Assembly (NCBI GenBank): GCA_002411345.1
Contig: DHSL01000053.1
Location: forward strand, 1 to 64,000
DNA length: 64,000 nucleotides
Reading direction: 5' to 3'
Source: Bacteroidales bacterium UBA5287
GTDB taxonomy: Bacteria; Bacteroidota; Bacteroidia; Bacteroidales; Dysgonomonadaceae
This document shows positions 8,730 to 16,255 of the stretch, one piece after another. Numbering within the stretch: position 1 is the stretch's first letter; the number at the start of each line of letters is the position of its first letter. The translations under genes were made by a program, and so were the position numbers. The notes under the pieces were generated by a model. The model was not told the origin of the DNA. It saw nothing but the letters and a program-made list of their open reading frames with translations, and ran no database searches.

Positions 8730-9463
8730 TCAAAGAACCATTAGTACAATATTCAAATGTTCAGTTGAATCGTGACGAGAACATTATTCTGAAAGATATA
8801 AATCTTACTGTAAACAGGGGTGATTTTTTGTATATAATCGGTAAAGTAGGTTCCGGAAAAAGTACACTATTAAAAAGTATGTATGTAGAAATTCCAATTG
8901 ATTCCGGTGATGCAAGAGTTTTCGAGTATCAGTTGTACAAAATAAAAAGGAAATTTATTCCCTATCTTCGTCGCAAGATAGGAATTGTTTTTCAGGATTT
9001 TCAATTATTAATGGACAGGACTGTTGAGAAGAATCTTGAATTTGTTTTACGAGCAACAGGTTGGAAGGATAAGACTGTTGTTAAAGATCGTATAAATGAG
9101 GTACTTGTGCAAGTTGGAATGCAACATAAGACATATAAAATGCCTCATGAATTATCAGGAGGTGAGCAGCAGCGTATTGTTATTGCAAGAGCATTATTAA
9201 ACTCACCCCCCCTTATTTTAGCAGATGAACCAACAGGAAATTTGGATCCTGAAACAGGCAGTCAGATAGTTACATTACTTCATACTATTTCTCAAAAGGG
9301 AACAGCAGTTGTTATGTCGACTCATAATATGTCCATTGTTCAAACATTTCATGGTAGAATCATGAAATGTGAAAACTCTAAATTGATAAATTTATATGAA
9401 GATACTTCTTTAGAGCAACAAATTAAGGTCGAGAATGTTTCTTCCCCCTTGATTTATGTCTAA
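8726..9463 (+). CDS. ftsE: FtsE-like ABC transporter ATP-binding protein
   Basis: A 245-residue ABC ATPase. Walker A is GKVGSGKST (39-47), the signature is LSGGEQQR, Walker B is LILADEPTG and the H-loop is STHN. The Q-loop region GIVFQDFQLLMDRTVEKN closely resembles FtsE, which acts with FtsX at the septum to activate cell-wall hydrolases. I use the ATG at 8726, which makes an ATGA overlap with the DUF4870 stop, rather than an in-frame ATG at 8693 inside the DUF4870 gene. No FtsX permease is adjacent, so the FtsE assignment rests on sequence alone; a LolD/MacB-type ATPase is the main alternative. The C-terminal 20 residues extend beyond the usual FtsE length. Confidence 0.82.
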   Translation: MIKEPLVQYSNVQLNRDENIILKDINLTVNRGDFLYIIGKVGSGKSTLLKSMYVEIPIDSGDARVFEYQLYKIKRKFIPYLRRKIGIVFQDFQLLMDRTVEKNLEFVLRATGWKDKTVVKDRINEVLVQVGMQHKTYKMPHELSGGEQQRIVIARALLNSPPLILADEPTGNLDPETGSQIVTLLHTISQKGTAVVMSTHNMSIVQTFHGRIMKCENSKLINLYEDTSLEQQIKVENVSSPLIYV

Positions 9464-9512
9464 AGTAACAAAGCTTTTATATAAATATAACGCTTTCATT
9501 AGTATTTAAAAA

Positions 9513-9544
9513 TTGGGGAAACCTATTACTTTTTTGTATCTTTG
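9513..9544 (+). promoter_or_regulatory. Promoter for yidC (TTG-N21-TATCTTTG)
   Basis: TTG at 9513-9515 and a perfect -7 element TATCTTTG at 9537-9544 are separated by 21 bases. The implied start near 9551 leaves an unusually long untranslated leader of about 155 bases before yidC. Confidence 0.6.
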
Positions 9545-9708
9545 CGCCTTCAAAATTTGAAAATGTTTTCTTTAATTGACAATCAATAAAGTTTACTTTT
9601 CAAATTTATCATTAAATTAAAAAAAGAGGTTGTTTAATAACAAACTATTAAAAATAGTATAATTAAGAATGTCGATGTGTAAATGTCGGTTATTTTCGTT
9701 AAAAAAGA

Positions 9709-11730
9709 ATGGATAAAAATACAGTTATTGGTCTGCTTTTGATGCTGGCTGTGATGATTGGGTTCTCAATATTTATGAGACCAAGTAAAGAAGAATTAGC
9801 TGCCAAAAGGGTTCAGGACTCACTTCAACAAATTCAGGATTCGATCCTGTTGCAACAAAAAGAATTAGCTGCAGAAGGTGCATTTGCCGTTTCTGAGCAA
9901 CAAAAAATGTCAGATTCGATAAAAGGTAAAGAACTGTCTGAAAATCTTGTTGTTTCATTTTTTAGTGCCGGTACACCAGTAGGAAATATTTCGTCAGATT
10001 CAACGATTGTTTCCGACTCACTTCAAAATGCAGGAGTAATTGATAGCACATTATCAATTGTGAAAACCGGTAATGAACAATTTGTCACTCTTGAAAACAA
10101 TAAAATACGTTTAGTATTTAACACAAAAGGTGGCAGGATTCATTCAGCTCAGTTAAAAGATTTTTCACGATATACCGGGGACAGTCTTTTTTTATTTGAC
10201 GGAGATGATTCCAGGTTTAATCTTGAGCTATACAATAGAAACAGCATCAGATTAAATACAGAAAGTCAATATTTTACTCCTCTTCTTAAAGAAGACGGTA
10301 AGACATTGATTATGCGTCTTCAGGGAAATTCGAGTCAATATCTTGATTTTGTATATTCATTACCCAATGATGAATATATGATTGATTTTGATATTCGTTT
10401 AGTTGGAATGAACAATGGATTACACCCAGAAAGTCTCACTAATTTCAGGATCAATTGGGATCAAAAGATCCGTCAGCAAGAAAAAGGTCGTAAGTTTGAA
10501 GAGCGATATGCCCGAGTTTTATACAAATATGAGGGCGGTGATGTAAAGAAGATGAGTGAAGGTAAAGATTCTAATGATGAATATTCTGAACCTTTAAAAT
10601 GGATTGCTTATAAAGATCAGTATTTTGTTACAACAATGATTGGCGATAAGCCATTTGATAATGCTATTATATCTTCAAAAGTTCTAAGTGATAAAGAATA
10701 TATAAAAGATTATAAATCAGAATTGATGATTCCTATCACTGTAAATCCTGCCAGTAATGAAATAAATGCCGGTTTCAAATATTATTTTGGTCCAGTTCAT
10801 TATACAACATTGAAATCTTATGATAAAGAGTATAAAGATGAGAATCTTCAAATATCAGAACAAGTTGAGTTAGGATATAAATTTGTAAGCTGGGTTAATA
10901 AATGGTTAGTGATTCCTGTATTTAATTTCTTTTTGAAACAAGGATGGAATATGGGTCTTATTATCTTGATTTTGACATTAATGGTTAAGATAATCATTTT
11001 CCCAATGACTTATAAATCTTATAGGTCGACAGCTAAAATGAGAGTTCTTCGTCCTCAAATCAAGGAAATTGAAGAAAAATATCCCGGTCAGGATCAGGAA
11101 ACGATGATGAAACGTCAGCAGGCCACTATGGAATTATATAATAAAGTAGGCGTTAGTCCAATGAGTGGCTGTTTACCTATGATTTTGCAGTTCCCTGTAA
11201 TATTAGCTCTTTTCTGGTTTTTCCCATCAGCCATAGAACTTCGCCATCAAAGCTTTTTGTGGGCTGACGATTTATCTACATATGATAGTTTAATTTCGTG
11301 GACAGGGAATATTCCTTTAATCACGAATACAATGGGAAATCATATAAGTATATTCTGTCTTTTGATGACAGTAGTAAATACAATTTTCTCTGTTGTTAAC
11401 ATGAAGATGTCAGATACTGGTCAACAACAGATGGCTGGAATGAAATTTATGCCTGTATTTATGTCTTTGTTTATGTTCTTCTTTTTGAATTCATACCCAG
11501 CAGGATTAAATTATTACTACTTACTTTCTACATTAATATCCATGATTCTTACCTTTATGTTAAGAGAATTCATGAATGAAGAAAAGCTACTTGCTCAATT
11601 GGAAGCCAATAAGGGTAAAATTAAAAAGAAATCCGGTTTTATGTCAAGAATGGAACAAATGCAGAAAGATCAAGAAAAAGTGATGAGACAAAGAGCAAAA
11701 GAAAACGCTAAAAAGAGTTATAAACGCTAA
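9709..11730 (+). CDS. yidC: Membrane protein insertase YidC
   Basis: Inserts and folds inner-membrane proteins, alone or with SecYEG. The first helix is at residues 5-22. A Ser/Gln-rich linker (about 30-120) precedes the large periplasmic beta-sandwich domain (about 120-360). The conserved 60KD-IMP core follows (about 385-610), with VKIIIFPMTYKSYRSTAKMR containing the hydrophilic-groove Arg, then GVSPMSGCLPMILQFPVILALFW. The C-terminus is Lys-rich and basic (about 620-673), as expected for ribosome contact. Length (673) is longer than the Escherichia coli protein but usual for Bacteroidota. Start ATG at 9709. Confidence 0.96.
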   Translation: MDKNTVIGLLLMLAVMIGFSIFMRPSKEELAAKRVQDSLQQIQDSILLQQKELAAEGAFAVSEQQKMSDSIKGKELSENLVVSFFSAGTPVGNISSDSTIVSDSLQNAGVIDSTLSIVKTGNEQFVTLENNKIRLVFNTKGGRIHSAQLKDFSRYTGDSLFLFDGDDSRFNLELYNRNSIRLNTESQYFTPLLKEDGKTLIMRLQGNSSQYLDFVYSLPNDEYMIDFDIRLVGMNNGLHPESLTNFRINWDQKIRQQEKGRKFEERYARVLYKYEGGDVKKMSEGKDSNDEYSEPLKWIAYKDQYFVTTMIGDKPFDNAIISSKVLSDKEYIKDYKSELMIPITVNPASNEINAGFKYYFGPVHYTTLKSYDKEYKDENLQISEQVELGYKFVSWVNKWLVIPVFNFFLKQGWNMGLIILILTLMVKIIIFPMTYKSYRSTAKMRVLRPQIKEIEEKYPGQDQETMMKRQQATMELYNKVGVSPMSGCLPMILQFPVILALFWFFPSAIELRHQSFLWADDLSTYDSLISWTGNIPLITNTMGNHISIFCLLMTVVNTIFSVVNMKMSDTGQQQMAGMKFMPVFMSLFMFFFLNSYPAGLNYYYLLSTLISMILTFMLREFMNEEKLLAQLEANKGKIKKKSGFMSRMEQMQKDQEKVMRQRAKENAKKSYKR

Positions 11731-11888
11731 GTTTTGTTTGTAATAAAGATTGACTTTATAGTTAGCAATTCAAAAAAATGTGAACATATTTATATATAAA
11801 TTGTTTTACAAACAAAGTAGAAGTCGAGTTTTTTAAAATTGATGTTAAATAAACTATTAAATTAAATAGAATTTAAATTATTAATCTT

Positions 11889-12215
11889 ATGAGCAAAGAA
11901 GATAATGTAAGAGAGTACGATGAAGATGACTCTGTAAAGTTTATTCAGGCAAATTTACCTAAAGAAATGCAAAATGTGTTTTCTGATGATGAAATAAATT
12001 ACATTGTTGATCTCATCTATGAGTTTTATGATGTAGAAGGTTATTTTGATGGAGATGATGATGACAGCGAAGTTGAAATCAACGAAGAAGAATTATTGAA
12101 TTTTGTAATAAAGAACGCTAAAAAAGATGCAATTAGAGATTTCACTGATGAACAAATTGAAGCAATAGTAGCAGGTGAACTTAGCTATTGTGATTCATTA
12201 AATCTCTTTGAATAA
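11889..12215 (+). CDS. Small acidic conserved hypothetical protein
   Basis: A 108-residue, strongly acidic cytoplasmic protein with no signal or membrane segment. It has the layout VKFIQANLPKEMQNVFSDDEINYIVDLIYEFYD, then an Asp-rich stretch GDDDDSEVEINEEEL, then a second helical segment with DFTDEQIEAIVAGELSYCDSL. The two similar 'F(S/T)D(D/E)(E/Q)I..IV' segments (about 31-40 and 85-95) look like an internal repeat. I recall similar short proteins in Bacteroidales genomes but no function. It lies between yidC and an OmpA-type lipoprotein on the same strand. Confidence 0.75.
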   Translation: MSKEDNVREYDEDDSVKFIQANLPKEMQNVFSDDEINYIVDLIYEFYDVEGYFDGDDDDSEVEINEEELLNFVIKNAKKDAIRDFTDEQIEAIVAGELSYCDSLNLFE

Positions 12216-12254
12216 CTTAGGTATATCAAATAAATTAAACAATTACGATTAATT

Positions 12255-12932
12255 ATGAAACATTTTAATGGATTAGCCGTATTATTATTAAGCGGTGCTC
12301 TGATATTTTCAGGTTGTGGCGCAAGTAGGACAGTTAAAGGAACAGGAATAGGTGCCGGTGCGGGTGCTGCAATTGGTGCCGGAGTTGGTGCTATTGCCGG
12401 TGGTGGTAAAGGTGCTGCAATTGGTGCAGGTATTGGCACTGTAATAGGTGGAGCTGCCGGCGCATTAATCGGCAAAAAAATGGATAAACAAGCAGCCGAA
12501 TTAGAAAAAATTGAAGGTGCTCAAGTTGAGAAAGTAAATGAAGGTGAAGCAATAAAAGTTACTTTTGACTCAGGTATATTATTTGCGACAAATTCAAGTA
12601 CCTTAAACACAGCTTCAAGAGATGCGTTAGACAATTTTGCGACATCATTAAAGAACAATGCTGAGACCAATATCGAAATTTTTGGTCATACAGACAGTTC
12701 CGGAAGTGACGCAATTAATAATCCTCTCTCTGAACGTCGTGCTGAATCTGTTTACAACTATTTAATTTCAAAAGGTATTGCAGGTACACGAATGCATTCA
12801 AAAGGCTTTGGTTCAACACAACCAGTTGCTGATAATTCAACATCTGCAGGAAAAGCTCAGAATCGTCGTGTTGAAGTATTTATTCTTCCAAATGCAAAGA
12901 TGATTGAAGAAGCACAACAACAAACTAAATAA
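12255..12932 (+). CDS. OmpA family lipoprotein with glycine-zipper segment
   Basis: A 225-residue outer-membrane lipoprotein. The lipobox is FSGC with acylated C21. Residues 30-75 are a glycine-zipper region of repeated GAGxGAxIG units, expected to insert in or pack at the membrane. Residues about 95-215 form a C-terminal OmpA/MotB-like peptidoglycan-binding domain: LFATNSSTLN, IEIFGHTDSSGSD, NPLSERRAESVYNYLISKGI and NRRVEVFI. This is the YiaD/Pal-like layout, so it probably links outer membrane and peptidoglycan. It is followed by a clear terminator. Confidence 0.93.
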   Translation: MKHFNGLAVLLLSGALIFSGCGASRTVKGTGIGAGAGAAIGAGVGAIAGGGKGAAIGAGIGTVIGGAAGALIGKKMDKQAAELEKIEGAQVEKVNEGEAIKVTFDSGILFATNSSTLNTASRDALDNFATSLKNNAETNIEIFGHTDSSGSDAINNPLSERRAESVYNYLISKGIAGTRMHSKGFGSTQPVADNSTSAGKAQNRRVEVFILPNAKMIEEAQQQTK

Positions 12933-12951
12933 TTAGATTTCTAAATTATCG

Positions 12952-12990
12952 AATCGCATTATCGGGATTATACGGTAATGCGATTTTTTT
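12952..12990 (+). terminator. Intrinsic terminator after the OmpA-type gene
   Basis: A 10-bp perfect stem AATCGCATTA/TAATGCGATT (12952-12961 and 12976-12985), extendable by UCG/CGG pairs, is followed directly by a T-run to 12990. The next gene starts at 12998, so it must use a promoter inside or just after the hairpin, or read-through. Confidence 0.8.
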
Positions 12991-12997
12991 ATATATT

Positions 12998-13471
12998 ATG
13001 AATGAAGAAATAAGAGTTGATTCAGTATCCAAAAAAGAGATGTACGAGGAAATTCTTCCTCAGATAAAAGCCCTTGTTTATGGTGAAGGTGACATTATAT
13101 CAAACATGGCAAATATGTCGGCTGCATTAAAGCAAGTTTTCGGATTCTTTTGGGTAGGTTTTTACAGAGTTATTGATGATAAATTAGTGTTAGGTCCATA
13201 TCAAGGATCTATTGCATGTACGCATATTGAATATGGTAAAGGTGTTTGTGGAACATGCTGGAAAGAGAAAAAAACTATTATTGTTCCTGATGTAGATCAA
13301 TTTCCCAGTCATATCGCTTGCAGTTCATTATCTAAATCGGAGATTGTTGTCCCTATAATTTCAGATGGTGAAGTAAAGGCTGTTTTAGATATTGATAGTG
13401 ACAATTTAGATTCATTTAATGAATTAGATTCATATTATCTGAATATTTTAGTAGGGTATTTGAAATTCTAA
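12998..13471 (+). CDS. msrC: Free methionine-R-sulfoxide reductase (GAF domain)
   Basis: A 157-residue single GAF-domain protein that reduces free Met-R-sulfoxide in the cytoplasm using thioredoxin. The three family cysteines are present at C74 (SIACTHIEYG), C84 (GVCGTCW) and C108 (HIACSS); their spacings of 10 and 24 residues equal those of the catalytic cysteines of E. coli fRMsr. C87 is an extra cysteine. VPDVDQFPSHI and 'SEIVVPI' complete the signature. It stands between a terminator and the tRNA cluster. Confidence 0.92.
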   Translation: MNEEIRVDSVSKKEMYEEILPQIKALVYGEGDIISNMANMSAALKQVFGFFWVGFYRVIDDKLVLGPYQGSIACTHIEYGKGVCGTCWKEKKTIIVPDVDQFPSHIACSSLSKSEIVVPIISDGEVKAVLDIDSDNLDSFNELDSYYLNILVGYLKF

Positions 13472-13480
13472 TTAAAATAT

Positions 13481-13511
13481 TTTGTAAACTCAAAACTTCA
13501 AGGTAACTTTG
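13481..13511 (+). promoter_or_regulatory. Promoter of the tRNA cluster (TTTG-N19-TAACTTTG)
   Basis: TTTG at 13481-13484 and TAACTTTG at 13504-13511 are 19 bases apart, a full match to the Bacteroidota housekeeping promoter, ending 20 bases before tRNA-Gly. Confidence 0.75.
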
Positions 13512-13531
13512 TACTACGATTTGAAAATATT

Positions 13532-13604
<73 letters not shown>

Positions 13605-13617
13605 CTTAATTCCTAAA

Positions 13618-13638
13618 GCGACAGAGGTCGCATTTTTT
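13618..13638 (+). terminator. Terminator-like hairpin between tRNA-Gly and the tRNA-Leu genes
   Basis: The stem GCGAC/GTCGC (13618-13622 and 13627-13631) with an AGAG loop is followed by ATTTTTT. Only 17 bases separate it from the next tRNA, so it may limit read-through or act as a processing hairpin rather than stop all transcription. Confidence 0.45.
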
Positions 13639-13655
13639 GGTTAATGGATAAATTT

Positions 13656-13739
13656 GCCCGGATGGCGAAATTGGTAGACGCGCTAGTTTCAGGGACTAGT
13701 GTTGGTTACAACATGCAGGTTCGAGTCCTGTTCCGGGCA
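13656..13739 (+). tRNA. tRNA-Leu (CAG)
   Basis: An 84-nt class II tRNA with a long variable arm. The acceptor is GCCCGGA/TCCGGGC, the anticodon stem CTAGT/ACTAG encloses loop TTCAGGG (anticodon CAG), the T-arm includes AGGTTCGAGTCCT, and the discriminator is A. It is similar in frame to the following tRNA-Leu, as expected for tandem isoacceptors. Confidence 0.97.
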
Positions 13740-13750
13740 CTTTTATTAAT

Positions 13751-13834
13751 GCGCAGGTGGTGAAATTGGTATACACGCTACTTTGAGGGGGTAGTGCCGG
13801 TTACGGCGTGTGAGTTCGAGTCTCATTCTGCGCA
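13751..13834 (+). tRNA. tRNA-Leu (GAG)
   Basis: An 84-nt class II tRNA. The acceptor GCGCAGG/TCTGCGC contains one G-U pair, the anticodon stem CTACT/GGTAG encloses loop TTGAGGG (anticodon GAG), and the discriminator is A. It lies 11 bases after tRNA-Leu(CAG). Confidence 0.97.
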
Positions 13835-13840
13835 CAAGAA

Positions 13841-13876
13841 ATTAAAAAGCTTAATTTATTAAGCTTTTTAATTTAA
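13841..13876 (+). terminator. Terminator of the tRNA cluster
   Basis: A 14-bp perfect stem ATTAAAAAGCTTAA/TTAAGCTTTTTAAT (13841-13854 and 13859-13872) with a TTTA loop, 6 bases after the last tRNA. It is AT-rich and has only a short T-run, but its position supports termination. Confidence 0.6.
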
Positions 13877-13901
13877 TTTAATTTTGTAAAGAGCCTTTAT
13901 C

Positions 13902-15398
13902 ATGAAAATATTATCCGCAGAGCAGATTCGAGCTATAGATGAAAGAACTATTTCCGAAGAAGGTATTTTCTCATACGACCTTATGGAAAGAGCAGCAAAT
14001 GCTTTTTACGAATGGTTCTTAATCAATTATCCAGATCAAACGTTATTAATATCAGTAATTTCCGGAGTTGGCAATAATGGCGGAGATGGATTGATTATTG
14101 CCAAGTTATTAAAATCTGTTGGTTATAAAGTAAAAGTTTATATTGTTGAATATTCTACTAGATATAGTGATGATTGTATTCATAATATAAACCGTTTGAT
14201 TAGTGAGAATATATCATTCGAAAAATTAACAACACAAGATTCATTACCAGATTTTCATGATTATGATTTATTGATAGACTCTATTTTCGGTACAGGATTG
14301 AATCGAGAACCTGATGGAATTGCTTATGATATCATTCAAAAAATGAATGATTCCGATAAACCTATTATAAGTGTAGACGTTCCAAGTGGTTTATTTCTTG
14401 AAAAGAAGACCACATTTGCGGTTAGAGCAAATGAAACAGTTACTTTTCAAATACCGAAATTAGCACTATTTTTACCTGAGAACTATATTTTTACAGGAAA
14501 TGTTAATATAGTATCCATAGGTTTGAGTGAAAAGTCCATTTATGAAACTGATACAGTTTTGTTTTATACCACAAAAAAAGAAATCAGTCCTTTAATTAAG
14601 CACCTTTCGAAATTTGCACACAAAGGGACTCAAGGTCATGCTTTGATTATTGGCGGTTCATTTGGTAAATGTGGATCTGTTTGTTTGGCTGCCAATTCTG
14701 CTTTAAGAACTGGTTGTGGATTGGTTACAGTTTACGTTCCAATGAAATGCGTTTCAGCAATTCAAAGTTCTTTTCCAGAAGCAATGGCTATTGGAGACCA
14801 AAATGAAGATTTTATATCAAATATTAATTTTAATATTCAGCCAGATGCAATTGGTATAGGCATTGGTATTGGTCAACACGAAAAAACCCAAAAAGCTTTC
14901 AAAGGATTTCTTCAAACGAATGATGTTCCTTTAGTTGTTGACGCGGATGGAATAAACATTTTATCACAGAATTTAAATTGGTTGAAAGAAGTCCCTCCAA
15001 ACTCTATATTAACGCCACATCCTAAAGAATTAGAACGGTTAATAGGAGATTGGTCTGACGACTTTGATAAGATTGATAAAAGCATGAAATTCGCAAAGAA
15101 ATATAAATTAATTATTGTCATCAAAGGTGCATATTCCATTATTTTGGATGGAAATAATTTATATGTAAATAGTTCAGGTACCCCAGCATTAGCTACAGCA
15201 GGTAGTGGAGATGTGTTAACAGGGATTATAACAAGTCTTTTAGCTCAAGGTTATTCTTCTATTAATGCGACAAGAATTGGAGTATATTTGCATGGATTAA
15301 CAGCATCAATTACTAAGAATGACATTCATCCTAGAAGTTTTATAGCAACCGATATCATTGACAATATTGGAAATGCCTATTTTGAAATAGAAAAATGA
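13902..15398 (+). CDS. nnrD: Bifunctional NAD(P)H-hydrate epimerase / ADP-dependent NAD(P)H-hydrate dehydratase
   Basis: Repairs hydrated NAD(P)H. Residues 1-215 are the YjeF-N epimerase (NnrE), which interconverts R and S forms: VISGVGNNGGDGLIIAKLL is its NADHX-binding loop, and 'IDSIFGTGLNREPDG' follows. Residues 225-498 are the ribokinase-like dehydratase (NnrD): KGTQGHALIIGGSFGKCG, TPHPKELERL and the GSGDVLTGI anion-hole motif. The fused 498-residue form is standard in bacteria. It starts about 30 bases after the tRNA terminator hairpin. Confidence 0.95.
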   Translation: MKILSAEQIRAIDERTISEEGIFSYDLMERAANAFYEWFLINYPDQTLLISVISGVGNNGGDGLIIAKLLKSVGYKVKVYIVEYSTRYSDDCIHNINRLISENISFEKLTTQDSLPDFHDYDLLIDSIFGTGLNREPDGIAYDIIQKMNDSDKPIISVDVPSGLFLEKKTTFAVRANETVTFQIPKLALFLPENYIFTGNVNIVSIGLSEKSIYETDTVLFYTTKKEISPLIKHLSKFAHKGTQGHALIIGGSFGKCGSVCLAANSALRTGCGLVTVYVPMKCVSAIQSSFPEAMAIGDQNEDFISNINFNIQPDAIGIGIGIGQHEKTQKAFKGFLQTNDVPLVVDADGINILSQNLNWLKEVPPNSILTPHPKELERLIGDWSDDFDKIDKSMKFAKKYKLIIVIKGAYSIILDGNNLYVNSSGTPALATAGSGDVLTGIITSLLAQGYSSINATRIGVYLHGLTASITKNDIHPRSFIATDIIDNIGNAYFEIEK

Positions 15399-15406
15399 GT
15401 AAAATG

Positions 15407-15438
15407 TTTGGTTATTTCCATAAAAATAAGTATTTTTG
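15407..15438 (+). promoter_or_regulatory. Promoter of rplU-rpmA (TTTG-N20-TATTTTTG)
   Basis: TTTG at 15407-15410 and TATTTTTG at 15431-15438 are exactly 20 bases apart. The predicted transcript has a leader of about 70 bases before rplU, containing a GC-rich stretch (15468-15495) unlike its surroundings, which could hold a ribosomal-protein binding structure. Confidence 0.75.
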
Positions 15439-15518
15439 CACCTCATTTTGCTAATAGGCTTTATAAGTAGTCGTCGAAAACGTCTCGCCTCAGGCATGTA
15501 ACGTAAAAGTTATTAAAT

Positions 15519-15830
15519 ATGTACGTAATTGTAGATATCCAAGGTCAGCAGTTTAAAGTAGAGCAAGACCAAAAATTATTTGTCCACAGATTAAACGCTG
15601 AACAAGGCAGTATTGTGGAATTTGAGAAAGTAATGCTTATAGATAATGATGGTGAAGTAAAAGTTGGTTCACCAGTTATTGAAGGCGCTAAAGTTATTGT
15701 AGAAATCCTTTCACATGTTAAAGGAGATAAAGTTCTTGTTTTCAAAAAGAAAAGAAGAAAAGGTTATCAGAAAATGAATGGACATCGTCAACAATTTTCT
15801 GAGGTAAAAGTTAAAGAAATAATAGCTTAA
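15519..15830 (+). CDS. rplU: 50S ribosomal protein L21
   Basis: A 103-residue large-subunit protein that binds 23S rRNA near L20. It starts MYVIVDIQGQQFKVEQ, and the C-terminal segment VFKKKRRKGYQKMNGHRQ is the L21 signature. It is first in the usual rplU-rpmA pair, 20 bases before rpmA, and is driven by the promoter at 15407-15438. Confidence 0.98.
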   Translation: MYVIVDIQGQQFKVEQDQKLFVHRLNAEQGSIVEFEKVMLIDNDGEVKVGSPVIEGAKVIVEILSHVKGDKVLVFKKKRRKGYQKMNGHRQQFSEVKVKEIIA

Positions 15831-15850
15831 TCATTTAAAGCAAAAAGGAA

Positions 15851-16132
15851 ATGGCACATAAAAAAGGTGTAGGTAGTTCAAAGAACGGCCGTGAATCGGA
15901 AAGTAAACGATTAGGTGTTAAGATATTTGGTGGAGAAGTAGCTAAAGCTGGTAACATTTTAGTTCGTCAGCGTGGAACAGTTCATCATCCTGGAAAAAAT
16001 GTTGGTATGGGAAAAGATCATACTTTACATGCTTTGATTGATGGTGTTGTAGTTTTTAGAAAAAGAAAAGACAATCGTTCTTACGTTTCTATTTTAAATG
16101 AGAATGATTTGACATCTTCAGCAAGTAATTAA
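15851..16132 (+). CDS. rpmA: 50S ribosomal protein L27
   Basis: A 93-residue large-subunit protein whose N-terminus reaches the peptidyl-transferase centre. It begins MAHKKGVGSSKNGRESESKR with no cleavable Firmicute-type extension, then has GNILVRQRGTVHHPGKNVGMGKDHTLHAL. The last gene before a terminator hairpin at 16205-16242. Confidence 0.98.
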   Translation: MAHKKGVGSSKNGRESESKRLGVKIFGGEVAKAGNILVRQRGTVHHPGKNVGMGKDHTLHALIDGVVVFRKRKDNRSYVSILNENDLTSSASN

Positions 16133-16204
16133 AACGACGGGAACATATGTAGTTGGGTGTTATTAAAAAAGCTCAAAACCATAAAATATAATTTTTAGTT
16201 GATA

Positions 16205-16242
16205 AAAACAACCTGATTAATAAAGTCAGGTTGTTTTGTTTA
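16205..16242 (+). terminator. Terminator of rplU-rpmA
   Basis: A 12-bp perfect stem AAAACAACCTGA/TCAGGTTGTTTT (16205-16216 and 16226-16237), followed by GTTT. It lies 72 bases after the rpmA stop and 14 bases before the next ATG. Confidence 0.75.
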
Positions 16243-16255
16243 ATATCAGTTTGTT

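Noticed and set aside
12185..12475. Minus-strand Pro/Ala-rich frame of 96 codons
   Set aside because: It is the antisense of the glycine-zipper codons of the OmpA-type lipoprotein; Gly/Ala codons read backwards give Pro/Ala runs.
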